Below, in pieces: positions 56,805 through 64,000 of a stretch of DNA of 64,000 nt; the first letter of the stretch is position 1, and each line of letters starts with the position of its first letter. Position numbers and translations under genes: made by a program. The stretch comes from Clostridia bacterium. Lineage in GTDB: Bacteria > Bacillota > Clostridia > Monoglobales > Monoglobaceae. The notes beneath the pieces are model-generated. The model saw only the letters and a program-made list of their open reading frames with translations. It ran no database searches and had not been told where the DNA came from. The stretch is from NCBI GenBank assembly GCA_017546145.1, contig JAFYXN010000006.1, positions 28,029-92,028 on the forward strand. The letters are read 5' to 3'.

Positions 56805-57770
56805 TTAAAGTGCAAACTGAAAAGCACAAAATGCTGCATATATAAGGAGCAGAAGAATACCCTGAACCCTTGAAAGCTTGCCCCTTATTAAAGTAGGGAA
56901 CACCATAAGTGACATCACAATGAACATAACCGGAATATCAACTGCAAGTGATGTGTTGACACCAAAAATTTGTGAGCTGTTGGGAACAGGAAACGGCGAA
57001 AGCACTGTAGACACACCGCTTACAAATACAAGATTTAAAAGGTTTGCACCTATAATATTTCCAAGAGATAACGCGCTGTGTCCTTTTATGAGCGAGGTTA
57101 TCGCCGTAACAAGCTCCGGCAGTGATGTTCCAAGTGCCACAAAGGTGAGAGCAATTACCGTTTCAGGAACGCCAAGCATTTCGGCAATAATAGTTCCATT
57201 GTCCACCAGCAAGTCAGCACCAAGAGCAATGACTGCCGCTCCAACAACCAACAAAATCAGTTCTTTCCACAAAGAACCTCCTATAGCTGTTTCTTCACTA
57301 TCTTGCTTTCCGGCAAGACTTTTCTTTGCCTGAATGACTGAAATTATCATATAAACTGCAAAAATTGAAATCAAAACAACGCCTACTGTTCTGGAAAAAT
57401 TTCCTGTAACATAAGCAACCGCTGAATAAAATACCGCCGCCACAAAAAAGAAAACTACGAGCAAAACAAGAGATTTGCGATTAACGGCTGACGGACGAAT
57501 GGCTATAGTAACCGCCGCAATCAGCGAGGTGTTGCATATAATCGAGCCAATGGCATTACCGTATGCAATTTCACCATGGCCACCGAGAGCCGCTCCTGCA
57601 GATACCATAACCTCAGGCAGGGTCGTACCAATTGAAACAATGGTTGCACCTATCAATATTTCAGGGATATGAAACCTGTGTGCAATACCTGTAGCAGCGT
57701 CGACAAACCAGTCGCCGCCCTTTATCAGCAAAACGACACCCACCAAAAACAATAAAACCGGAATTAACAT
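56805..57770 (-). CDS. calcium/cation:sodium antiporter (CaCA family, YrbG-like)
   Basis: A 321-aa membrane protein with about ten helices in two inverted halves. The alpha repeats are clear: IGTTLPEVMVSAGAALGGHG followed by YGNAIGSIICN, and LGTSLPELVTAITSLIKGHS followed by LGNIIGANLLN. It exchanges a divalent cation for Na+ or H+ across the cell membrane. A probable yybP-ykoY leader points to Mn2+ as trigger and perhaps as substrate. It is a single-gene unit with its own terminator. Confidence 0.93.
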   Translation of the reverse strand: MLIPVLLFLVGVVLLIKGGDWFVDAATGIAHRFHIPEILIGATIVSIGTTLPEVMVSAGAALGGHGEIAYGNAIGSIICNTSLIAAVTIAIRPSAVNRKSLVLLVVFFFVAAVFYSAVAYVTGNFSRTVGVVLISIFAVYMIISVIQAKKSLAGKQDSEETAIGGSLWKELILLVVGAAVIALGADLLVDNGTIIAEMLGVPETVIALTFVALGTSLPELVTAITSLIKGHSALSLGNIIGANLLNLVFVSGVSTVLSPFPVPNSSQIFGVNTSLAVDIPVMFIVMSLMVFPTLIRGKLSRVQGILLLLIYAAFCAFQFAL

Positions 57771-57821
57771 AAAAACTCTCCTTCTTTCTGTTAAAATTTT
57801 GTGTCCTCAGCGCATCTTTTA

Positions 57822-57966
57822 TACAAAAAAAGACCTCTATTGTGCTAAAAACACAATAAAAGTCTCATTACACTTAAAATTTTTCAAATGCTGTGCTGCG
57901 ATTTCAAAAGAAATGTACTGACGCAATCACAGACGGAAAACCCGCAAATTACTCCCTTTTATTTGT
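57822..57966 (-). promoter_or_regulatory. yybP-ykoY type (Mn2+) riboswitch
   Basis: On the minus strand the leader starts AAAAGGGAGTAATTT, passes GTGATTGCGTCAGTACA, and closes with GTAATGAGACTTTTATTG; these are the conserved words of the yybP-ykoY aptamer (AGGGGAGTA, GCGTCA.TAC, ATGAGACC). The final stem AGAC...ATTGTG / CACAAT..GGTCT followed by TTTTTTT forms an intrinsic terminator that competes with the aptamer. In known cases Mn2+ binding turns expression on. It lies 50 bp upstream of the antiporter. Confidence 0.82.
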
Positions 57967-58038
57967 ATGTATAATAACATATCGGAGGGGATTTTGTCAA
58001 TGTTTTTTTGAAGTTAACAAAGATAAATGTTCTGTATA

Positions 58039-58635
58039 TTAGCGTCTATCATAAACATCAAAACTCATTCCCGAGCGCGAATATATAACATTATACGGAT
58101 TGTCAGCAGGGAAAATAACACTTGATTGATCTATAGATATATCATCCCCTATTGCAAAGTGGGCATCATCATTTATATATTCAAAATAATGAGGGTTTAC
58201 TTTATAATATAACAAATTATCGTTTTCAAAATAATAATATCCAATTAAACGATGCGGATAAATTGCATATTTAAGCATAATCTCGTGATGTTTATCATTA
58301 TACCAAGGCAGCCCCAATCTACGGAAAGAATCAATCAAATATTGAGTCCGTTCATAGATATGATGTTCTTCGTTCTTATTTACCCATGTATCAAAAATAA
58401 CAAATCTTTTATTTATCTGCGCATTTCTTCTTGAAAACGGAAAATATCCCATCCCGAAAAAATATGCTGTTTTGTACCTCTCATCACCGGCTGTTGCAGA
58501 CACCCAAGGTGATATATTTTTAAAATCAGCTGTGCCGGCAGTATGTAAAACGGCGCAAATCCAATCTTTAATTAACAAAAGATCTGTCTGCGAATCAGAA
58601 TTTTTGTCAATGGCACTATAAAGCTTTTTAATCAA
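58039..58635 (-). CDS. unknown protein, possible toxin-like enzyme
   Basis: Not recognised. About 198 aa, rich in aromatic residues and Asn, from AT-rich DNA unlike its neighbours. The segment SPWVSATAGDERYKTAYFFG recalls the serine/threonine-x-serine strand region of ADP-ribosyltransferase-like folds, but this is a weak resemblance. The start is unclear: TTG 58635 is possible, the frame stays open further upstream (IGQRYSKNFHRVSKRIENAD) to a stop near 58706 without an ATG, and a Met exists only in another frame. It follows the 108-aa gene and may be its operon partner or its frameshifted continuation. Confidence 0.5.
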   Translation of the reverse strand: MIKKLYSAIDKNSDSQTDLLLIKDWICAVLHTAGTADFKNISPWVSATAGDERYKTAYFFGMGYFPFSRRNAQINKRFVIFDTWVNKNEEHHIYERTQYLIDSFRRLGLPWYNDKHHEIMLKYAIYPHRLIGYYYFENDNLLYYKVNPHYFEYINDDAHFAIGDDISIDQSSVIFPADNPYNVIYSRSGMSFDVYDRR

Positions 58636-58704
58636 GCTATCCGCATTTTCTATCCGTTTAGAAACTCTATGAAAATTTTTACTATATCGTTGCCCAATAT
58701 CATT

Positions 58705-59031
58705 TTAAAAAATTTTCACAATTTCCTTCATCTGCGTACTATCAACTGCGTTTGGCTCAAGAAAATCGCGCAATTGTGACTGTTGGTGAAACGCATGCTG
58801 CCCTTTTAATCCCCAGTTAAAAACAATGTTATCGTTTGATACAATTTGATCAAGAATCCCTGTGCGTCCTTCGCCTCTTGCAAGGCGAATAATATTTTTG
58901 TTTTGTTCCGCCTCAAACAGTTTATTCTTTAGTCTGCTTAATTCATTTGCATTAAGATTTCTCTCCCCTACTTTTGCCTCTTTTATTCCTTCAATAATCC
59001 GTTCCGGAACAAATGTTAAAAACATATCCAT
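58705..59031 (-). CDS. unknown 108-aa protein
   Basis: Not recognised. A soluble, largely helical protein with LNANELSRLKNKLFEAEQNK followed by RLARGEGRTGILDQIVSNDN and ending STQMKEIVKIF. The ATG at 59031 follows AAGGAG. The base composition is AT-rich as in the following gene. A pair of small orphan genes in a region of gene remnants suggests acquired DNA. It could be the N-terminal part of a longer broken gene. Confidence 0.5.
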   Translation of the reverse strand: MDMFLTFVPERIIEGIKEAKVGERNLNANELSRLKNKLFEAEQNKNIIRLARGEGRTGILDQIVSNDNIVFNWGLKGQHAFHQQSQLRDFLEPNAVDSTQMKEIVKIF

Positions 59032-59165
59032 CGCTAATTCTCCTTATATCAAACTCATTGTAAACAAATATTTATAAGTATATAATATCACAAACAACAA
59101 GAAAATATAATATCCCTTAAATATCCCATTATAACAAAGGGCAAGTCTAATACTGCTATAAAACG

Positions 59166-59196
59166 GGCTGTTTAAAAACATAGTTTTTAAACAGCC
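59166..59196 (-). terminator. terminator of the lost LysR-type gene
   Basis: GGCTGTTTAAAAAC / GTTTTTAAACAGCC, a perfect 14-bp stem with a 3-nt loop, followed by CGTTTTATAG on the minus strand. It lies 35 bp after the stop of the LysR stub. Confidence 0.75.
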
Positions 59197-59229
59197 TTCC
59201 ATTACCTGACCCAACTTTGCATAAATAAA

Positions 59230-59304
59230 CTAACTTGAAATCGAAGGCGCTATCGAACCTGCCTTTGCAACCTCAACCGCATATTTTATATGTAATATAT
59301 TCAT
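59230..59304 (-). pseudogene. LysR-family regulator, N-terminal remnant of 24 codons
   Basis: ATG 59304 starts MNILHIKYAVEVAKAGSIAP, closely matching the first helix of LysR regulators, then runs SISS and stops. The rest of the roughly 290-codon gene is missing, while a terminator hairpin remains just downstream, so an internal deletion is likely. It is divergent from the aldo/keto reductase at 59702, the usual arrangement for a LysR regulator and its target. Confidence 0.65.
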
Positions 59305-59701
59305 AATAGCACCCGCCTTCTTGCTATTGGATTTTTTAAATTATACCATTTGGGTAAAATAAAATCAACGAAATTTTAAGAAATTGAGATCTTCTTTACC
59401 CCATAAGTATCAGAATTTAAGAATGTCTATTTTATACTCTACCAAAAGTATACATTTTATATTCATTTTTTTATTGCCCTTAAACTGCTTTAATGCTAAA
59501 ATTGAATTACACAAATACTAAAAGGCAAATTTACATGTTTATCCTTTGCGATACAAAGGCAAAAATGCTGCAGCTTCCTTTCTCGGTCATATACAGCTTG
59601 TTCTAATGCTCTTGTATTGCTTAAAAGATTCAAATTTGTCATGACAAACGATATAGATTTACAGAAACTAAATTTATATTAACCTTAAGGGAGGTAAAAT
59701 A
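59305..59701. other. AT-rich intergenic region
   Basis: About 400 bp without a convincing gene. A perfect 14-bp palindrome TTTGTCATGACAAA sits at 59635-59648, 54 bp before the aldo/keto reductase start, and could be an operator. A 48-codon minus-strand frame (59496-59642) has no ribosome site and is not called. Confidence 0.5.
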
Positions 59702-60652
59702 ATGAGATATAAACATTTTAAAAACGCAGGTGTGGATGTTTCTTCGCTTGCAATCGGAACATGGGCTATCGGCGGCGCAAGATATGGCGAGGTAAACGAA
59801 AAAGATTCTATCGCTGCAATTCACGCTATGATTGACAGCGGTGTAAACCTGATTGATACCGCACCTGCCTACAACTGCGGAATTTCGGAGGAAATCGTTG
59901 GCCGCGCGCTTAAAGACGGCTATCGCGATAAGGTATTTATTTCAACAAAATTTGGCATTGGTGACGGAATGGACAAGGCAGGTGTTATCCCCAGAGACGC
60001 ATCAAGGAAGGCATGCTTTGCAGAATGCGAGGATTCCTTAAGAAGGCTCGGTGTTGACCACATCGACTTTTATTTTGTTCACTGGCCTGATGCAAACACA
60101 CCTCTTGCAGAAACAATGGACGCAATGCTTGATCTTAAAAAGCAGGGTAAAATCCGTTATATAGGTGTTTCAAACTTTGACAAGGCTATGATTGAAGAAT
60201 GTCTTGAAACAACAATGATTGATGCGGTTCAGCCGCCTTACTCCATGGTCAATCAGTCCGAAAAGGAGCTTATCGAATGGTGTCACCAAAAAGGCATTTC
60301 ATCATTCTCTTATGCAAGTCTTGGTTCAGGAATTTTAACAGGTGCAATCCGTTCTATTCCCGATTGGGACCCGCTTGATTTCCGCTTTACATTCTATGAC
60401 TTTTATAAAGAACCAAAATTCTCAAAGTGCATGGAGCTTCTTAAAACGCTTGACGAGATTTCTGCAGGCAACGGGCATCCCCTCTCGCAGATTGCTCTTA
60501 ACTGGAGTACACAAAAGGAATATGTTGGCACAGCGCTTTGCGGCGTAAGAAACGTTCAGGAGGCAAAAGAGAACTGCGCAGCATTTGACTGGACTCTTAC
60601 CGACGAAGAAATGGAAATTATAGACAAAAAACTTGCTGAACTTAATATATAA
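59702..60652 (+). CDS. aldo/keto reductase family protein
   Basis: A 316-aa NAD(P)H-dependent oxidoreductase. Tetrad motifs: LIDTAPAYNCGISEE (Asp, Tyr), FISTKFGIG (Lys) and DFYFVHWPDAN (His). GVSNFDKAMIEECLETT, then YASLGSGILTGAI with the AKR phosphate-binding region, and CGVRNVQEAKENCAAFDW near the end are typical of the AKR11/12-like (IolS, YhdN) group. The start follows GGGAGG. Its former LysR-type regulator may be the remnant upstream. The substrate is unknown. Confidence 0.92.
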   Translation: MRYKHFKNAGVDVSSLAIGTWAIGGARYGEVNEKDSIAAIHAMIDSGVNLIDTAPAYNCGISEEIVGRALKDGYRDKVFISTKFGIGDGMDKAGVIPRDASRKACFAECEDSLRRLGVDHIDFYFVHWPDANTPLAETMDAMLDLKKQGKIRYIGVSNFDKAMIEECLETTMIDAVQPPYSMVNQSEKELIEWCHQKGISSFSYASLGSGILTGAIRSIPDWDPLDFRFTFYDFYKEPKFSKCMELLKTLDEISAGNGHPLSQIALNWSTQKEYVGTALCGVRNVQEAKENCAAFDWTLTDEEMEIIDKKLAELNI

Positions 60653-60673
60653 GAACGCAAAAACGCCCCCTGC

Positions 60674-60712
60674 AAAAATGAACTGCACCAGTTTGTGCAG
60701 TTCATTTTTATT
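60674..60712 (+). terminator. terminator after the aldo/keto reductase
   Basis: AAAAATGAACTGCAC / GTGCAGTTCATTTTT, a 15-bp perfect stem with a 6-nt loop followed by ATTATA. The A and T runs on both sides make it usable from either strand. Confidence 0.92.
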
Positions 60713-60825
60713 ATACCATAGGGGTGCCTTTTTTCTATTGTCCGTTTTTTATTAGCTCTGTTCAATTCAGTACGCTTTTTTCTTCCCCTGCCGGGATTAC
60801 AAGACATAAAAACTGTCCCTTGTCT

Positions 60826-62718
60826 TTAGTTGGCAAAGAAATCACCCGAGACAACAATTTCAGTTATTTCCATACTTTCTTTTACTCGTTTATTTTGTTG
60901 TTTAATATATATATCTTTTTCATAATTTAATTCTGCTCCATTAGGTATATAATACATACTGTTATCTATCCACGAACCATCTTCAAAGTATACAAATCCA
61001 GAATTTTCCGGAGCCATAATATCGTTTCCTATATACTTTCCCTCCCTACTTAAACCAAACATATTTATCAAAGTCGGCAACAAATCAATGGTCATAACCG
61101 GCTTGTCTATTTGTTTACATTGTATCCCCTTAGAATATATAAAAGCCGGAACGCGATATACTAAATCGTCCCCTTTATACTCTTTTAATTTTTCTTGATC
61201 TGAAAACGAATAAGTATAATGATCCGTATATGCAACAATCACAGTATCATTTAGAAGATTATCTTTTTCTAATTTTTCTAATAGTTGCTTTAAAAAATCA
61301 TCCGTGTCAGCAGCTAATAATTGGCAATTATTAGTTTCCTTATCCATAGAGGTGTCTATAAGTTCAGGATGATTACTTTTTGCCACACTTAATTTTACAC
61401 TTTCACCAACATACGGAATGTGTCCGGAATAAGTTATTATAAAATTAAAAAAAGGTTGTTTTTCAATCATTTTTTGATATATCTCTTCATTTTTTAGAAC
61501 ATTACTGTCTGCAACTACTTTCTTCTCGCTGGTACTCAACTCCGCAAAACTGTTATATTTTTCAAAGCCAAACTGCTTATGCATAATATTACGATTATAA
61601 AACTCCGGACTATTAAAGTGCCAGGAATTTACACAATATCCTTCATTTTTAAACAAGTTCGCAATAGAGTATTTATATGTATTTTCTTGAAAATTTACTG
61701 CAGTTATTGAAGATGGAGGATTAAAATATCCTGTATTAAAAGCAAATTCAGAATTGAAAGTATGTCCTGTTCCAAAAGTTGGTGAATAATAATTGGTAAA
61801 GTTTATGCCATTTTTCATCATATAGCAAATAGTAGGTGTACTTTTTTCATCTACCATCCATGTGTCAATACTTTCAAGCATTATAGCAATAACATTTTTT
61901 CCTTTAAATATGTCAGTATAAGTATTTGTATGAGTTTGACCTTTTTTACTAAAATATGTATTAACTTTTTCATAATCAAAGTCTTTTTTTTCTTTTTCAG
62001 AATCAAACACAATTGCATAAACGTCTCTAAAAGTAGTTTGATAAAGACCACACACGTAAAATGTTTTGTTTACATCAGTAAAATTATTGTATATTACACC
62101 TGGTTCAAGCCAAGAAAAATGTTCCATTTTAGATTCACAAAAATAGTCAGATAACAAAACAGCTCTCACAGAAAATATTCCCACGATAGGTAAGAGTAGA
62201 AATACAAGCTTACTGCTTATAGAAATCTTTATTGGTTTCCACTTAATAACAGCTATAATAAAGCAAACTATGGAAATAATGGTAAAAGAGATAAGTTTAA
62301 AATCAATATGTGAAAAAACAATATCTAAATAATTTGCCCCTTCATCTGCAAGAACAATGCTTTTAAACCAAAAAAATTTAGAGAAAATCTGAAAATATAC
62401 ATATTGGCAAAACGAAATAATAATAAATAAAGTCGTAATTATAGTATAAAATATTCTTCCCATTTTATCCGGCAAAATAACAAAGGAAGCTACCATAAAA
62501 AAAATTATCCAAAATGCAGTAAACATTCCAAAACTTGCTACCGCTACTAACCCTTTTCTTTCTCCAAATACAGAAAACAAATCATATTGGTAGACAAGCA
62601 AAACAGGCAACAGCATTGCAAGTATCGCAAAAATATAACACAAGTTTTTCTTTAAAAACCTTTTTACCATAATTAATTTTGTTACAATGACATTTCCTAA
62701 CTTCACTTTTTCATTCAT
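60826..62718 (-). CDS. LTA synthase-like sulfatase family protein
   Basis: A 630-aa membrane enzyme. Five N-terminal helices (for example FAILAMLLPVLLVYQYDLF and AFWIIFFMVASFVILP) precede an extracellular alkaline phosphatase-like domain (about residues 255-590). Key parts: IAIMLESIDTWMVD (metal-binding Glu), the nucleophile region SPTFGTGHTFNSEF with a Thr, INSWHFNSPEFYNR-like SWHFNSP, and IVAYTDHYTY (Asp-His metal ligands). Such enzymes transfer phosphoglycerol to cell-surface polymers. It is divergent from a small XRE regulator across a long palindrome. AT-richer than the core genes. Confidence 0.85.
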   Translation of the reverse strand: MNEKVKLGNVIVTKLIMVKRFLKKNLCYIFAILAMLLPVLLVYQYDLFSVFGERKGLVAVASFGMFTAFWIIFFMVASFVILPDKMGRIFYTIITTLFIIISFCQYVYFQIFSKFFWFKSIVLADEGANYLDIVFSHIDFKLISFTIISIVCFIIAVIKWKPIKISISSKLVFLLLPIVGIFSVRAVLLSDYFCESKMEHFSWLEPGVIYNNFTDVNKTFYVCGLYQTTFRDVYAIVFDSEKEKKDFDYEKVNTYFSKKGQTHTNTYTDIFKGKNVIAIMLESIDTWMVDEKSTPTICYMMKNGINFTNYYSPTFGTGHTFNSEFAFNTGYFNPPSSITAVNFQENTYKYSIANLFKNEGYCVNSWHFNSPEFYNRNIMHKQFGFEKYNSFAELSTSEKKVVADSNVLKNEEIYQKMIEKQPFFNFIITYSGHIPYVGESVKLSVAKSNHPELIDTSMDKETNNCQLLAADTDDFLKQLLEKLEKDNLLNDTVIVAYTDHYTYSFSDQEKLKEYKGDDLVYRVPAFIYSKGIQCKQIDKPVMTIDLLPTLINMFGLSREGKYIGNDIMAPENSGFVYFEDGSWIDNSMYYIPNGAELNYEKDIYIKQQNKRVKESMEITEIVVSGDFFAN

Positions 62719-62772
62719 AACATCTACTCCACTTTCTAATAGTCAATAAATACGTAACATTTTGTAACATAT

Positions 62773-62797
62773 TTATTGTAACAAATTGTTACAATAA
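62773..62797. promoter_or_regulatory. 25-bp perfect palindrome, probable XRE operator
   Basis: Arms TTATTGTAACA and TGTTACAATAA around AAT. Further TGTAACAT words lie at 62753-62770. It sits in the 96-bp gap between the divergent sulfatase and XRE genes, so one bound dimer could control both. Confidence 0.7.
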
Positions 62798-62814
62798 AGT
62801 CAAGAGGTGTTTTT

Positions 62815-63018
62815 ATGAAAGGACTAAAAATAATTAGAAAAGAAAGAAATTTAAATCAACTTAAAGTTGCTATGGACTTAAATATTTCACGCGAGGCATT
62901 ATCTCATTATGAAAATGGTAAACGTGAGCCAAGCTTAGATATGCTAAATAAACTTTCCAAATACTTTAATGTTTCAATTGATTACTTAATAAACGGCGAG
63001 GAATTTAAAAAACAGTAA
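62815..63018 (+). CDS. small XRE-family transcriptional regulator
   Basis: A 67-aa protein that is essentially one helix-turn-helix: LKIIRKERNLNQLKVAMDLN, then ISREALSHYENGKREPSLDM and YFNVSIDYLINGEEF. AGAGGTG precedes the ATG. It is probably a repressor of the divergent LTA synthase-like gene and of itself through the palindrome between them. Confidence 0.88.
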   Translation: MKGLKIIRKERNLNQLKVAMDLNISREALSHYENGKREPSLDMLNKLSKYFNVSIDYLINGEEFKKQ

Positions 63019-63580
63019 AAGCTTATCACTAACTATACGCAAACAAAAATGACACCCTTACGGATGTCTTTGCAAATTCCGGCAGCGTCTTACTTTCCCG
63101 GGCACCGGAGCGTAAAAAAGAACCCAGTGGGTTGTTTTTAGCACAGGATTACAAAAAAACGAAAGTCTTTTGTAAACAGGCAGAAATCCGCAAGGATTTC
63201 AACAATTAAATAAACGCCCCCAGGTAGCTCAGCGCATATAAAGAAAACTCCGCAAGGAGTTTTTTCTTTGACCTTTAGCGCTGATGATACATATATTGGT
63301 GGCGACCGCATATACGAAAAAAAGAGCACTCTCTCGAGTACTCTTTCTTTGTGTGTTCCGAAAGACAAGGGGACGGTTCTCATGTCCTATTCGCCAGCGT
63401 CTTACTTTCCCGGGCACCGGAGTGTTAAGCAAATATGCCGGTGGCATATCGGTAGCGAAAGATTGCAAAAAACGAGAGTTTTTTGTGAGCAGGAAGAAAT
63501 TCATAAGGACTTCAACCACAGACGCTGCCAGGAATTTGCAAAACAAAAAAAGGATACCTATTTGGATATCCTTTATCAGT
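63019..63580. repeat. decayed 5S rRNA tail repeats and terminators
   Basis: About 560 bp downstream of the rRNA operon without a gene. The 5S 3' tail CAGCGTCTTACTTTCCCGGG recurs at 63077-63104 and 63395-63416 in the same orientation as the true 5S, each followed by related blocks (AAACGAAAGTCTTTTGTAAAC at 63154 and its relative at 63470). An inverted 5S piece (TTTAGCGCTGATGATAC ... GGTGGCGAC) lies at 63274-63306. Terminator-like hairpins are at 63049-63072, 63244-63265 and 63320-63347. Short plus-strand frames across it are not genes. Confidence 0.75.
63551..63574 (-). terminator. rRNA operon terminator
   Basis: GGATATCC / GGTATCC stem with a 4-nt loop and TTTTTTTG on the minus strand, immediately after the 5S gene. 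Confidence 0.85.
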
Positions 63581-63581
63581 T

Positions 63582-63698
<117 letters not shown>

Positions 63699-63785
63699 TA
63701 TGTCAAACACCTTTCGGTGTCCTGACCCTTTTTCATGTCTTGAAATACTGAACGAAGAAGAGTAAGTCTGCTTACTCCATAATTT

Positions 63786-64000
63786 ATTAGGTCAAGCCCT
63801 CGGTCTATTAGTATCGGTCAGCTGAACAGATTACTCTGCGTACACCTCCGACCTATCAAACTTGTAGTCTACAAGTGACCTTACTAGCTTACGCTATGGG
63901 ATATCTAATCTTGAGGTGGGCTTCACGCTTAGATGCCTTCAGCGTTTATCCCATCCATACGCGGCTACCCGGCTATGCTCCTGGCGGAACAACCGGTGCA
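63786..64000 (-). rRNA. rrl: 23S ribosomal RNA, 3' end (partial)
   Basis: The complement of this stretch is the 3' end of 23S rRNA: it ends CTAATAGACCGAGGGCTTGA and contains TACAAGTTTGATAGGTCGGA and GATAAACGCTGAAGGCATCT. The 5' part lies beyond the right edge of the window. It is transcribed towards the 5S gene. Confidence 0.95.

Noticed and set aside
59496..59642. 48-aa minus-strand gene upstream of the aldo/keto reductase
   Set aside because: No ribosome binding site, no recognisable motif, and the frame crosses the candidate operator palindrome.
63214..63240. tRNA gene starting GCCCCCAGGTAGCTCAGC
   Set aside because: Only a D-arm-like word is present; no anticodon stem, T-arm or acceptor partner follows.

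Overview
The window looks like a chromosome segment of an endospore-forming Firmicute of class Clostridia. It carries a complete spoIIIAA-AH operon, the spoIIAA-spoIIAB-sigF operon, a GatCAB amidotransferase, a pot polyamine locus and a yybP-ykoY type riboswitch, and its intergenic DNA is AT-rich with AGGAGG-type ribosome binding sites. A hexuronate block at the left edge (eda, uxaA, uxaB, an AraC regulator) suggests use of galacturonate or pectin, as in gut Clostridia; that lifestyle is an inference. Most genes lie on the minus strand.

Layout. 1-6.3 kb: hexuronate catabolism, an SGNH hydrolase and a membrane-anchored metallophosphoesterase. 6.38-10.29 kb: a cassette array, the most unusual part of the window. 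Five small units, all pointing the same way, are separated by nearly identical ~40-bp boundary repeats, with a half repeat at each end. They carry a YafQ/DinJ-type toxin-antitoxin pair, a frameshifted dinD, a DUF4393 (Abi-alpha-like) plus GIY-YIG pair and two unknown small proteins. 10.4-15.4 kb: the spoIIIA operon. 15.5-20 kb: hflX, then an FHA protein, a FtsW/RodA/SpoVE protein and a class B PBP. 20-30 kb: a PpiC foldase, mfd, pth and a polyamine ABC transporter whose permease and binding protein are fused, with a cupin/HTH regulator upstream. 30-36.8 kb: an aldo/keto reductase, gatCAB, ligA and a small cysteine-rich protein. 36.8-40.5 kb: a degenerate PP2C-like membrane protein, a zinc-ribbon protein and the spoIIA operon. 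40.6-51.9 kb: a housekeeping run in transcription order lon, engB, hisS, aspS, a DUF4340 protein, tyrS, valS. 52.2 kb onward: RNase J, a frameshifted TIM-barrel epimerase, a small gene with an internal stop, and a lipoprotein.

56.4-64 kb is more fluid. It holds a noncoding element made of many small hairpins punctuated by CGATAT, placed beside an orphan copy of the cassette boundary core. Next come a cation antiporter under a probable Mn2+ riboswitch, two AT-rich orphan genes, a 24-codon LysR stub, an aldo/keto reductase, an LTA-synthase-like sulfatase divergent from a small XRE regulator, and the 3' end of an rRNA operon (23S, 5S on the minus strand) followed by decayed 5S fragments.

Three genes are broken by small lesions: dinD and the TIM-barrel gene each look one G short, and the small gene at 55 kb has an in-frame TAG. 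No integrase, transposase, CRISPR array or complete tRNA was seen. All assignments come from reading the sequence; no database search was run.
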